Assembly (NCBI GenBank): GCA_050291465.1
Contig: JBNKJV010000005.1
Span: 1 to 64,000, forward strand
Reading direction: 5' to 3'
Length of the DNA: 64,000 nt
Origin: CBFDBF01 sp050291465
GTDB lineage: Bacteria > Pseudomonadota > Gammaproteobacteria > Chromatiales > Chromatiaceae
Made by a program: the position numbers and the translations under genes. This document shows, in pieces, positions 15,958 through 23,743 of this stretch (within the stretch, counting starts at the first letter, position 1; every line of letters starts with the position of its first letter). The notes under the pieces were generated by a model that was not told the origin of the DNA, ran no database searches, and saw nothing but the letters and a program-made list of their open reading frames with translations.

Positions 15958-16299
15958 ATGAAGACGACAAAGACATGGGTGATATTCTTATTGGTCTCGG
16001 TCATTACATTGGCCGCTTCCGTTGTCGTTGTGGCGGAGGAATCGAAATCGTTCGGACAGACGGCAACCCCCTCTTCCGTGCCGCCGCACATGATGTACGG
16101 CCAGCAGGGACAAATGCCGATGATGTATGGTCAGCAGGGTCAGATGCCTATGATGTATGGCCAACAGGGTCAGACGCCATGGATGCAGATGATGCAGCAC
16201 AGGCAGGCGGTTATGGATGAACATATAAAACGGATGGAGGCGCACATGACCAATATCGAATCACTGCTGCAGCAACTGGTGGAGCTGCAGAAGAGATAG
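15958..16299 (+). CDS. Exported Met/Gln-rich tandem-repeat protein
   Basis: Protein of 113 aa with a Sec signal peptide ending near residue 28. The mature part has three 10-residue repeats of the form MYGQQGQMPM (16093-16182; DNA unit 30 nt), followed by Met-rich helix WMQMMQHRQAVMDEHIKRMEAHM and a coiled-coil-like tail. Met-rich exported proteins often bind Cu(I) or Ag(I), and the neighbours (DUF411, HMA-like) fit that, but no assay-linked family is recognised. ATG follows GAGGAGATGAGAA. The DNA repeat invites copy-number change. Confidence 0.8.
   Translation: MKTTKTWVIFLLVSVITLAASVVVVAEESKSFGQTATPSSVPPHMMYGQQGQMPMMYGQQGQMPMMYGQQGQTPWMQMMQHRQAVMDEHIKRMEAHMTNIESLLQQLVELQKR
16093..16182 (+). 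repeat. Three tandem 30-nt repeats within the Met/Gln-rich gene
   Basis: Units at 16093-16122, 16123-16152 and 16153-16182 differ at a few, mostly third, positions and each encodes about MYGQQGQMPM. The silent drift shows the repeat is kept for its protein sequence. Confidence 0.9.
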
Positions 16300-16381
16300 C
16301 GGTTTATCGCGGCGCCGCGCGGACCGACGCGACCCTATGCCTTTCCCGAAGGGAGGGTTGAGAAAACGAGAGGAGATGAAA

Positions 16382-16735
16382 GTGGATACTTCAGATACGC
16401 CGGAACCGGAGGGAAACTGGAACGTTCGACGTAAAGTCAGAATACCCGCCCTGGTACATGAGGCGGATGCGATGGCGGTGGAAGCAAAGATCGGTTCGTT
16501 GCCGGGGGTGCGCACGGTGACCGCGGATGTAAAGAAGCATCGTGCGGTAGTCAGCTACGATGTCACCGTTATGGACTACCGCTCGATCATTGCGGCCCTG
16601 GAGGAGGCGGGATTTCCGCCTCTGGACGATTGGTTATCCCGGGTGAAAGGGAATTGGTACCGGTTCACTGAGGAGAATGCACGGGAAAACGCCAAGGCGC
16701 CGCCGCCCGCCTGTTGCAATAAGCCGCCTAAGTAA
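16382..16735 (+). CDS. HMA-like protein lacking the CxxC metal site
   Basis: Small cytoplasmic protein, 117 aa from GTG 16382, or 119 aa from ATG 16376. The AGGAG at 16371-16375 is six nt before the GTG and touches the ATG, so I favour GTG. The core has the beta-alpha-beta pattern of heavy-metal-associated domains (RKVRIPALVHEADAMAVEAKIGSLPGVRTVTADVKKHRAVVSYDVTVMDYRSI in outline), but the usual GMTCxxC loop is replaced by a loop without Cys. The C-terminus ends PPACCNKPPK, a Cys pair that might replace it. It closes the metal-type group and is convergent with a diguanylate cyclase gene. Confidence 0.75.
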   Translation: MDTSDTPEPEGNWNVRRKVRIPALVHEADAMAVEAKIGSLPGVRTVTADVKKHRAVVSYDVTVMDYRSIIAALEEAGFPPLDDWLSRVKGNWYRFTEENARENAKAPPPACCNKPPK

Positions 16736-16818
16736 CGGCGTAGAAAATCTCGTTTACTCGCCTGCCTCGGCAATCTAACGCGTATCCGATTGTTGTTGAT
16801 CGAGGTCCGTGTGATCGG

Positions 16819-18051
16819 TCAGTGTGGATGGTGATCGCAGATGTTCTTGATAGTCCGGTTTCGCCCTTCCTTCTTGGCGGTATAGAGGGCCTGGTCGGCA
16901 CAATGAAGCAGCTGCGAAAGGGTCATGTCAGGGGTTGGTTCCGCGACCCCGAAGCTTGCGGTGATTTTATTGACGCTTTCAAAAAAAGCATCCTCGATTA
17001 TCCTGCGCAGTTTCTCGGCGTGGTGATAGGCGCCTTCAAGATTTGTACTGCGGTATATGATCATGAACTCCTCGCCGCCCCAACGGCCCACGATATCATT
17101 GGAACGCGAGTGTTCCACAAGAAGATCGGCGAATTGCTTCAGTACGATATCACCGACCTGATGGCCATATTGATCATTAATGGATTTGAAATGGTCAATA
17201 TCAATCATTACCAGTCCAAACGGTTGACTGAAGTTTCGATAGTGGCTCATCGCGGTTTGCAGTTCACCGTCGAGTTTCAGTCGGTTGCCTATTTGTGTCA
17301 GCGGATCCGTTACGGAGCGTTCCGAATGATCGAGATACAGCTGATGTACATGTTGATACTCCCGGCTTTTTCTTCTTACGGATCTGATGTAGGAGTAGAT
17401 GATCGGAAGGACCGCCAGGGTGAATATCGCAAACTCCAACAGGGTTTGCAGGAAATTACGCCGTAATAGCTCGGTTACATGCGAGATATCCATATCGGCG
17501 CAGGCGATATAGGGGCTGCCGTTCGGAGAGCGCATCGGGATAAAGACCGAACGATAGGTTCCCCAGCGGTCGCTGTATATCGGTACGTAGATTGGATAAT
17601 AGTCCTCGGAGCGCGCGCTGAAGTGGGTTTCTTCATTTTCGAAACTTCGTTTGAGCAGTTCGCTCGCATCGGGATAGTCCGTGAAATAACGCACCTCCTT
17701 TCCCGTTTTCAACTCATCGTCGGTGGCACTTGAGCTGCTTAAGCGATACCCACCATTCCGATCGCGAATGACGGTGTAAAGAAACTTCATCTCCAGGCGT
17801 TCGTTTAGCGTGGAGAGTGATTGAATGTTGTCCCAGTCTTCTTCAGGAGTGATGCTGTCCGCATCCGTGGCTCGGTCGTGAAAGTCGTCTTTCAAGACGT
17901 AAGGTATGGCGGTCGCCGCAGTGTAAAGCTGCTTGTCAATTTGCGTGAAAAGGTGTTGCTGTTCATGGAAGTAGCTCCAGACACAAAACACGGCCAGCAC
18001 CGACAGCGTAAATCCGACCGCCGCGGACATCTTCACTATTTCACGTCTCAT
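16819..18051 (-). CDS. Membrane-bound diguanylate cyclase (GGDEF)
   Basis: Makes the second messenger c-di-GMP from two GTP. It has 410 aa. One membrane segment at about 9-27, a periplasmic sensor of Cache type (30-200), a second segment (201-221), a short linker and a GGDEF domain (about 240-405). The active-site motif is GGEEF at 325-329, and RSND at 316-319 fits the product-inhibition I-site (RxxD five residues upstream). Both look functional. c-di-GMP usually promotes attachment and exopolysaccharide, which fits the many surface-protein genes in the window. The gene is convergent with the HMA-like gene and is transcribed alone. Confidence 0.93.
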   Translation of the reverse strand: MRREIVKMSAAVGFTLSVLAVFCVWSYFHEQQHLFTQIDKQLYTAATAIPYVLKDDFHDRATDADSITPEEDWDNIQSLSTLNERLEMKFLYTVIRDRNGGYRLSSSSATDDELKTGKEVRYFTDYPDASELLKRSFENEETHFSARSEDYYPIYVPIYSDRWGTYRSVFIPMRSPNGSPYIACADMDISHVTELLRRNFLQTLLEFAIFTLAVLPIIYSYIRSVRRKSREYQHVHQLYLDHSERSVTDPLTQIGNRLKLDGELQTAMSHYRNFSQPFGLVMIDIDHFKSINDQYGHQVGDIVLKQFADLLVEHSRSNDIVGRWGGEEFMIIYRSTNLEGAYHHAEKLRRIIEDAFFESVNKITASFGVAEPTPDMTLSQLLHCADQALYTAKKEGRNRTIKNICDHHPH

Positions 18052-18160
18052 CTACAATCGTCCCTTTTCCATATGGGCTCATGCAAAAGTGCAGCTTGTT
18101 TGAAGGGTGAACGAACTTCCCGCTTCCCGACGGGTGCCCCAAACAACAAGTTGAATGGGA

Positions 18161-18589
18161 TCAGCGGGTTCGTTCGCAGATTCCCTCGGGAAAAAAGAAT
18201 GCGATCTCGGTGGCCGCGGTCTCCGGAGCGTCGGAGCCGTGGACGGCGTTTTCGTCCACGGTCTTGGCGAAGTCGGCACGGATGGTTCCGGGCGCCGCAT
18301 CCTGAGGGTTGGTAGCGCCCATGATCTCACGATTTTTGGCGATGGCGTTTTCGCCCTCCAGCACCTGGACCATGACCGGACCGGAGGTCATGAAGTCGCA
18401 AAGATCCTGGAAAAAGGGCCGCTCCTTGTGGACCGCATAAAAGCCCTCGGTCTGTTCGCGGGTCAGGTGCAGCATCTTTGCGGCGACGATCCTGAGGCCG
18501 TTTTCCTCAAAGCGGGTGTAGATTCGGCCGATCACGTTTTTCGCGACGGCATCCGGTTTGATGATGGAAAAGGTGCGTTCGAGGGCCAT
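18161..18589 (-). CDS. ndk: Nucleoside diphosphate kinase
   Basis: Transfers the gamma-phosphate of ATP to nucleoside diphosphates through a phospho-histidine. It has 142 aa, typical length. The N-terminus MALERTFSIIKPDAV and the active-site segment NAVHGSD with His117 are canonical, as are PFF and MVLEG-like elements (MVQVLEGENAIAKNREIMGATNP). It stands alone here, divergent from the 18926 gene. In many Gammaproteobacteria ndk precedes rlmN and hisS-linked genes, but those are not in the window. Confidence 0.98.
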   Translation of the reverse strand: MALERTFSIIKPDAVAKNVIGRIYTRFEENGLRIVAAKMLHLTREQTEGFYAVHKERPFFQDLCDFMTSGPVMVQVLEGENAIAKNREIMGATNPQDAAPGTIRADFAKTVDENAVHGSDAPETAATEIAFFFPEGICERTR

Positions 18590-18925
18590 TATTCGACTCC
18601 ATTGTGCCTGGGTACGGGATAAAGGGGAGGAATTTTACCTGTAAATACCGCTCCGGAGAACAACTAATAGCGCCAATTTATAGAAATATGTTCTCTGGGT
18701 CCTGTTAAGGAACGCAATAAGATGCTGCTGGCCCGGGCCGTATCAGAGGCCTGTAAGATTAAGACGCAAGAAGAGCGCAGGGACGGAAGTTGAGCTGCGG
18801 CGGAAGAGGCGGTTTGCCGGCGCGAAAAACTTGAGGATATACTGGACAGGCTATGAGGTTATAGAATCGCGCTAAAGGTTGGTTGTTGAACGCAGATATC
18901 AATCCCAGAAAAGGGGGTGATGCAC
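18590..18925. other. Intergenic region between ndk and the next divergent gene
   Basis: About 336 nt. It should hold promoters in both directions. I see no hairpin with a T-run, no repeat and no small frame worth calling. Confidence 0.5.
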
Positions 18926-19720
18926 ATGCAAGACAATCCTCTAATCAAACAATGCGGCGTTTGCCGACAAGATATCCCGGTAGATAAGGCAAATACCAAA
19001 AACTGGGCACTTAAAGAGATAATCGATTATAAAAAGAGGGCCTTTTCCGCACCCGGGTTTCCATATAGTGGAACAGTGTCCGTGGAGGGATGGAGGCTGC
19101 AGGAATTCGACGCTCCCGAAACGGTTCTTTGCCCGCACTGTATCGATAAGCGTCTCGAAGAGTTAAAGGATGCGGTCGTAAGGTCCGCTCACAACGCGAA
19201 GTTGGTTGCGATGGTCACCGGCGGCATCGGTCTTATTCTTACGGTGTTGTCTATCGGATACGCCCTCATCGATCCCGCTTTTGACTGGTCTGAGCCGCCT
19301 TATTCGTTGTTTGTTATACCCGCCGGCATAGCCCTGGCGGTAAGTGTTATCGCTTTCCTGCTCCATAGGTATCCGGATAAACCGGGTGACCCCGCGAAGG
19401 AGTTGCATTGGGAGCTTATGGAAAGTGAGGTGAAAAACAGATCAGGGGCTGCCGATGGGAATGTTAATCTGGTGAGGATGGGAATGCTCAATTCCGATTG
19501 CGGGAGAGGATCCATCATCATCGACGAAGGCGAAAGGCCGGCCGACTATCTGTCCTGCGAGGACTGGGACATTGTCACCGCCATGTGGAAGACCAACTCT
19601 CCTGCGCCGGCTCCCCCAAACAGTTATCCTCGTTCCTACCTGGAAGAGAGTCTGAACAACATGGGCTTCAAGAACCCCAGCGAGTTCCTGGCGGCCGGCG
19701 AGCATGGCGAGATTGTCTGA
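18926..19720 (+). CDS. Zinc-ribbon-like membrane protein of unknown function
   Basis: Protein of 264 aa from ATG 18926, which sits 8 nt after GGGGG; in-frame GTG 18917 and ATG 18920 are possible alternatives. The N-terminal part has paired cysteines CGVCRQDI and LCPHCID about 40 residues apart, a likely zinc ribbon. Two membrane helices follow (about residues 93-113 and 125-146). The C-terminal half is soluble and acidic, with a GRGSIIIDEGERPADYLSCEDWD segment. I do not recognise the family. It stands as a single gene between ndk and a CARDB protein gene. Confidence 0.7.
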   Translation: MQDNPLIKQCGVCRQDIPVDKANTKNWALKEIIDYKKRAFSAPGFPYSGTVSVEGWRLQEFDAPETVLCPHCIDKRLEELKDAVVRSAHNAKLVAMVTGGIGLILTVLSIGYALIDPAFDWSEPPYSLFVIPAGIALAVSVIAFLLHRYPDKPGDPAKELHWELMESEVKNRSGAADGNVNLVRMGMLNSDCGRGSIIIDEGERPADYLSCEDWDIVTAMWKTNSPAPAPPNSYPRSYLEESLNNMGFKNPSEFLAAGEHGEIV

Positions 19721-19905
19721 AGCGGATAGATCGGATCAGGGAACTGTTTTCCCGGTTTTTGCGACCTTTGTTCCCTGAGCCCCCGGTTTAGGTGCTAATA
19801 TTTATCGAAGGAATAAATGACATAAGGCTCAAAGAATAGAGTAATGGGAGGAGCTGGCTTGTATCACCTGACTGCGTTGTTGTTTTCATAATAAGGGTGG
19901 CTTCC

Positions 19906-21024
19906 ATGAAAAAATCAGCATTTACATTATTGATCCTTCTCGCCCTGCCGGCCCTCTCCTGGGGCGGAACGATTACCATCACAAACCCTGCCGCGGGTCA
20001 GCAGTACTGCATGTTCAAGGAACAGTGGATCTATTGGCAGAAGTCCGGCTCGATGGCGGATAGCGTGAGTATTTTTCTGATGCATCCCAACGGACAGAGC
20101 GTTAAGCGGACCCTCGCAATGAGCGCGCCCAACAGCGGTAGTTTTCGCTGGGACGGCGGCGCATCAAATCCCGGAAACTATATTATTAAGATCAATGTTT
20201 CGCCGACGGCGCAGAACCCCGCTCCGGTAAGCGCTCAGTCGGGTGTATTCACTCTGTCCAATTGTGACCTGCCCGATCTACAAGTCGGTGTAATAAAGGT
20301 CACCCCCCAGAATCCGGGGCAGGGACAAACTGTTACCTTCAAGGGCAACGTAATGAACTACGGTAATGCGCCGGCCCAGAATCCGGTTGCTGTCCTGAGG
20401 GTAAAGAGACCCGGAGGGCTGCAGGACAAGATTTTCAGACAGGAAATGAATGTGACCCTGCAGAAGAATCAGGGAGTGACCTTCGTGCAGAACTTCAAGG
20501 TGCCGAAGAATGGGAACTACAAATGTGAGTTCTCCCTGGATCCGGCGAGAATGATTGAGGAAACTGACGACAACAACAACAGGAAAGACTGGGTGTTTGG
20601 TGTTCATGCCCTGCCCGATCTGATCGTCTGTATCGATAACGGGAAGCGTCCTCCCGTGGGTGGCAAAAGGGATATAAACGCCGTAGTGAAAAACATCGGC
20701 ACCGGGAACGCCAGCGGCATGGCCAAGACGACACTGCGCTTCTATGTAAAAAAGAAAGGAACGAATACCTATGATATTCCGCCTCTGGCGTCAGGGCAGT
20801 CCCATACCATCAAGCGGCGGCACAGCTGGGCCGGGTCCGGGACAAAGAGCATCTCGGCAGAGGTTATTTATACCGGGAGCGAAGTTCATGGGGGCAACAA
20901 CAAGGCCCAGGGATCCTATTTTGTCAGGCTTCCTCACCATGACAAGTACAGTGCCGCGCCCAAGGTGGTCTGCTCAACGGGCGAAACCTTTTATAGTTGG
21001 GAGCAGTTTGAGCAGAAATACTGA
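19906..21024 (+). CDS. Exported CARDB-domain protein
   Basis: Exported protein of 372 aa. ATG 19906 gives a clean signal peptide (residues 1-20, ALSWG) and follows AAGGGTGG; the frame also opens at GTG 19897. The first domain (about 21-120) resembles the Ser/Thr-rich KRE9/Knh1-type beta-sandwich (TITNPAAGQQY...WIYWQKSG...FRWDGG). Two CARDB-type beta-sandwich adhesion modules follow (DLPDLQVGVIKVTPQNPGQGQTV and ALPDLIVC), each ending in the typical EETDDNNN region. A paralogue with the same order is at 29682-31265. It likely binds other surface molecules. No anchor is visible, so it may be released to the periplasm or medium. Confidence 0.82.
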   Translation: MKKSAFTLLILLALPALSWGGTITITNPAAGQQYCMFKEQWIYWQKSGSMADSVSIFLMHPNGQSVKRTLAMSAPNSGSFRWDGGASNPGNYIIKINVSPTAQNPAPVSAQSGVFTLSNCDLPDLQVGVIKVTPQNPGQGQTVTFKGNVMNYGNAPAQNPVAVLRVKRPGGLQDKIFRQEMNVTLQKNQGVTFVQNFKVPKNGNYKCEFSLDPARMIEETDDNNNRKDWVFGVHALPDLIVCIDNGKRPPVGGKRDINAVVKNIGTGNASGMAKTTLRFYVKKKGTNTYDIPPLASGQSHTIKRRHSWAGSGTKSISAEVIYTGSEVHGGNNKAQGSYFVRLPHHDKYSAAPKVVCSTGETFYSWEQFEQKY

Positions 21025-21046
21025 CCGGTAGTTAAGGTAATACGCG

Positions 21047-21094
21047 GGCCAGGGGATGGTTGTCTCCAAAAGAGGAGATGATCATCCTTTGGCC
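21047..21094. terminator. Hairpin between convergent genes
   Basis: GGCCAGGGGATG and CATCCTTTGGCC pair over 12 positions using G-U pairs. The structure spans the 3' end of the plus CARDB gene region and overlaps the last codons of the minus 54-aa gene. No T-run follows in either direction. Confidence 0.45.
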
Positions 21095-21246
21095 GTTTCG
21101 TTGTTGCAGAATTTACAGATCCGGTACAGGGGCGTGAGTTGAGACTCCCTTACCGTCTTGGCGTGTTTCGTTCTTGACTCACAGGTCGCGGATGTGACCC
21201 GGGCGTTAATCTCTTCACAAAAAAACACATTTGGTTTATTAGTCAT
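21082..21246 (-). CDS. Small four-cysteine protein (possible zinc binder)
   Basis: A 54-aa protein. ATG 21246 has a perfect AAGGAG site 9 nt upstream, which is the reason for choosing it over the longer frame that opens at 21369 and overlaps the RRM gene. Four cysteines (positions 10, 23, 44 and 47, the last two as CKFC) could form a zinc-binding knuckle. It is basic overall. It lies just downstream of an RRM protein gene on the same strand, so it may be part of an RNA-related transcript. The family is not recognised. Confidence 0.7.
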   Translation of the reverse strand: MTNKPNVFFCEEINARVTSATCESRTKHAKTVRESQLTPLYRICKFCNNETAKG

Positions 21247-21316
21247 AATCCACTCCTTTTTGTTTTCCGTATCTGTCTCGATCATCCGCTGAACTTCGAG
21301 CGGATGAGATCCTTTC

Positions 21317-21601
21317 CTACCATCTGGGACGTTTACCCCGTCCTCCTCGACCTGGTTTATCCTGAGCAATATTCACCTTGAGAGCACGGCCATCCATATC
21401 TTTGCCGTTTTGCTCCAGCGCCGTTTCCGCAGCATGCTGGGTGGCAAAGGTCAGAAACGCAAAACCCCTGGGTTGCCCCGAGTACCGATCCTTAACGAGG
21501 TTCAGGTCGTCTATTTTTCCGTAGCTTTCAAAGCGCTTGCGAAGCTGCTCTTCATCAATGGTAAAAGGCAGGTTGCCTACGAACAGTTTGTTTTGTTGCA
21601 T
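21317..21601 (-). CDS. RRM RNA-binding protein (second copy in locus)
   Basis: Single RNA-recognition-motif protein, 94 aa, of the type found in Cyanobacteria (Rbp) and many Proteobacteria. RNP2 is KLFVGNLPF near the N-terminus, and RNP1 is GQPRGFAFLTF at about residues 43-53. The tail is Arg/Gly-rich (GRGGRGKRPRW). It would bind single-stranded RNA through the aromatic residues of the RNP motifs. It follows another RRM gene (21692-21964) by 90 nt, with a hairpin between, and a RhlE-like helicase gene upstream, forming an RNA-handling group perhaps induced by cold. Confidence 0.95.
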   Translation of the reverse strand: MQQNKLFVGNLPFTIDEEQLRKRFESYGKIDDLNLVKDRYSGQPRGFAFLTFATQHAAETALEQNGKDMDGRALKVNIAQDKPGRGGRGKRPRW

Positions 21602-21631
21602 GTTTTCTCCGGGGCTGATGGGAGTAACGGC

Positions 21632-21666
21632 GGCCGGCTACAGCGATACTACTGCTATAACCGGCC
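21632..21666 (-). promoter_or_regulatory. Hairpin between the two RRM genes
   Basis: GGCCGG (21632-21637) pairs with CCGGCC (21661-21666), and the stem continues inward with mismatches to a loop of about 9 nt. There is no T-run. It could terminate the first RRM gene weakly, or act in the 5' leader of the second RRM gene as an RNA structure, perhaps one bound by the proteins themselves. Confidence 0.5.
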
Positions 21667-21691
21667 GGGATCCGTTACCCGATCACGGTTC

Positions 21692-21964
21692 TCAGTACCT
21701 GGCACCCCGTGACGGGCGATCCCCGCGCGGCTTGGCCTGGTTGACCGTCAGGTTGCGTCCTTGCAGCGCCGTTCCGTTGAGGGCTTTGATGGCGGCATCC
21801 GCTTCGGCGTTGCTCGCCATTTCCACGAAGCCGAAGCCTTTCGACCGGCCGGAGAATTTGTCCATGATCAGGTTGGCGCTGGTGACAGTACCGAAGGCCG
21901 CGAAGGCCTCTTTCAGGTCGTTCTCAGTCACGCTGTAAGCCATATTTCCAACATAAATATTCAT
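21692..21964 (-). CDS. RRM RNA-binding protein (first copy in locus)
   Basis: Single-RRM protein, 90 aa. RNP2 is NIYVGNMAY at residues 2-10 and RNP1 is GRSKGFGFVEM at about 44-54; the C-terminus is Arg-rich (RGDRPSRGARY). It is a divergent paralogue of the 21317-21601 protein and probably binds overlapping RNA targets. In other bacteria such proteins rise at low temperature and work with DEAD-box helicases. Here an RhlE-like gene is 113 nt upstream on the same strand, which fits that link. Confidence 0.95.
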   Translation of the reverse strand: MNIYVGNMAYSVTENDLKEAFAAFGTVTSANLIMDKFSGRSKGFGFVEMASNAEADAAIKALNGTALQGRNLTVNQAKPRGDRPSRGARY

Positions 21965-22077
21965 AATTACTCATCTTTCGTTCGTGTGTTGTCGAAATAA
22001 ACACCACCGTATAACCAGACACACAATTTATCCGATGGTGATTTGCCATTGTTGGCGAATGCTTTTGCCGTACGGCG

Positions 22078-23304
22078 TCAGTTGCCGGCCCTCGCTCTGC
22101 CGTTCGTGTTCCGGCGCCTGCTTTGGGGCCTGCGCGGACGGTTAGGGCGTGGTGCTGTAGGGGTGGCGGTGTCTACCGTTGCTTCAAAGCCCGGTGCTGA
22201 TGCAGTAGGGATCTGTTTGTTCAGCAGCTTTTGGATCTCCTTGAGCTGTTTGCGTTCCTCGGCTGAGACCAGCGACAGTGCCATGCCGTTGCTTCCTGCC
22301 CGTCCGGTTCGTCCGATACGGTGGACATAGTCTTCCGGCACATGGGGTAGTTCGAAATTCACCACGTGCGGCAGACGTTCGATATCCAGACCGCGTGCGG
22401 CGATATCGGTTGCAACCAGTACCCTGATCTCGTTGCTCTTGAATGCATGCAGGGCACGGGTGCGCGCCGACTGACTTTTATTGCCGTGGATGGCCGCCGA
22501 GGTAATGCCGTCACGGCCCAACTGGTCGGAGAGGCGGTTTGCGCCGTGCTTGGTGCGGGTAAACACCAATACCTGGTCCCAGCCCCCTTCATGGATTAGG
22601 TGGGACAACAGTTTGCGTTTGTTCGCCTGGTCCACCATATGTACCGACTGGCTTACGGTTTCGGCGGCGGTATTGCGGCGCGCCACTTCGATCAGCTCCG
22701 GCCGGTGCAGCAGACTGTCCGCCAGCTTTTTGATCTCGTTGGAATAGGTGGCGGAGAACAGGAGATTCTGACGTTGCTTGGGGAGCAGTTTCAGCACCCT
22801 GCGGATATCGTGGATGAAGCCCATGTCCAGCATACGGTCCGCCTCGTCCAGCACCAGTATCTCGATTCGGGATAGATCCACAGTGCCCTGGCCGGCGTGG
22901 TCCAGCAGACGGCCGGGAGTGGCCACCAGGATATCCACCCCGCGGCGCAGGCTCTCGATCTGCGGATTGATGCCTACGCCGCCGAAAACCACGGTAGAGC
23001 GCAGGGGGAGATGTGTTCCGTAAGTGGTGATGCTGCCGCCTACCTGGGCCGCCAGTTCCCGTGTCGGGGTCAGGACCAGGGCTCGTGGCTGCGGTCCACT
23101 GCGTTTCCCTCCTTGCAGCAGTTGCAACAAAGGCAGGGTAAAGGCGGCGGTTTTACCGGTGCCGGTCTGGGCGCCGGCCAGCACGTCGCGGCCTCGCAGA
23201 ATTACGGGTATGGCCTTCTCCTGTATGGGAGTGGGGCACGGGTAGCCCTGCGCGCTGACGGCACGCAGCAGTTCGGCCTCCAGGCCGAGGTGTTCAAAAG
23301 ACAT
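22078..23304 (-). CDS. rhlE: DEAD-box RNA helicase, RhlE type
   Basis: ATP-dependent RNA helicase, 408 aa. Seen in order: Q motif and FEHLGL start, motif I AQTGTGKT, PTRELA, motif II DEAD (LVLDEADRMLDMGF), motif III SAT, motif V ATDIAARGLDIE and motif VI HRIGRTGRAG. A short basic tail (PRPNRPRRPQSRRRN) replaces the longer C-terminal extensions of DbpA or CsdA, which favours RhlE. It probably helps ribosome assembly or RNA turnover. It is divergent from the PEP-CTERM gene at 23744 and upstream of two RRM genes on its own strand. Confidence 0.93.
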   Translation of the reverse strand: MSFEHLGLEAELLRAVSAQGYPCPTPIQEKAIPVILRGRDVLAGAQTGTGKTAAFTLPLLQLLQGGKRSGPQPRALVLTPTRELAAQVGGSITTYGTHLPLRSTVVFGGVGINPQIESLRRGVDILVATPGRLLDHAGQGTVDLSRIEILVLDEADRMLDMGFIHDIRRVLKLLPKQRQNLLFSATYSNEIKKLADSLLHRPELIEVARRNTAAETVSQSVHMVDQANKRKLLSHLIHEGGWDQVLVFTRTKHGANRLSDQLGRDGITSAAIHGNKSQSARTRALHAFKSNEIRVLVATDIAARGLDIERLPHVVNFELPHVPEDYVHRIGRTGRAGSNGMALSLVSAEERKQLKEIQKLLNKQIPTASAPGFEATVDTATPTAPRPNRPRRPQSRRRNTNGRARAGN

Positions 23305-23530
23305 AAATGTTCCTAAATATTCGGCCTACCCATGTTCATGGGGCCGGTCTAGGCAGAGGGTGTAATGTTCGGGGGTGATCCAGATGGATAAAGAAACAAC
23401 CGCGAGACGGGGAGCGATGACCGGATAGAGCTCGTATAGGCGGCGCACTATAGCACGGTTTCCCCCGGTTGTCTGCCGGATTTGCTGCTCCTTGCTCCCG
23501 CAACCCCGGCGCTATATTTCCTCAAAATAT

Positions 23531-23550
23531 GTCAGGAAATTTTACACAAT
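23531..23550 (+). promoter_or_regulatory. Probable activator site upstream of PEP-CTERM gene
   Basis: The 20-nt element GTCAGGAAATTTTACACAAT is identical to 33163-33182. It starts 80 nt before the sigma-54 promoter here and 79 nt before the one at 33242. That is a normal place for an enhancer-binding activator site. PEP-CTERM/exosortase loci often carry a PrsK/PrsR two-component pair in which PrsR is a sigma-54 activator. That PrsR binds here is inference. Confidence 0.65.
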
Positions 23551-23610
23551 CTTATAACCCAGGGAATAACCTGGATATTAAGCCTATGTTAATTAAGGGA
23601 AATAATTTCT

Positions 23611-23626
23611 GGCGCGGCATTTGCTA
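23611..23626 (+). promoter_or_regulatory. Sigma-54 promoter of the 23744 PEP-CTERM gene
   Basis: TGGCGCGGCATTTGCT matches the consensus TGGCRYN5TTGCW at all key positions: GG at -24 and GC at -12 with the right 10-nt gap. Transcription would start near 23637, giving a leader of about 105 nt. Confidence 0.75.
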
Positions 23627-23743
23627 TATAAAGTGCTTCCAAACTTTTTAATACAGTGGGGTCGGTTACGGTTCATTAGCGCGTAGATATCGAAACAACA
23701 CGGAAGTTCCAAGGTGCAGGAAATGATTTCAAGGAGCAGAAAT

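Larger units (their letters stand above)
23305..23743. other. Divergent regulatory region, RhlE / PEP-CTERM
   Basis: About 440 nt. The right half (from about 23450) is a diverged copy of the region at 33108-33299 upstream of another PEP-CTERM gene. Shared parts are a CGGTTTCCCCCGGT-like start (about 23456), a 20-nt identical element and a sigma-54 promoter. The left half carries the RhlE leader and shows no clear motif. Confidence 0.6.

Noticed and set aside
16376..16381. ATG 16376 as start of the HMA-like gene
   Set aside because: Its SD would touch the start codon; GTG 16382 has proper spacing. It remains possible.
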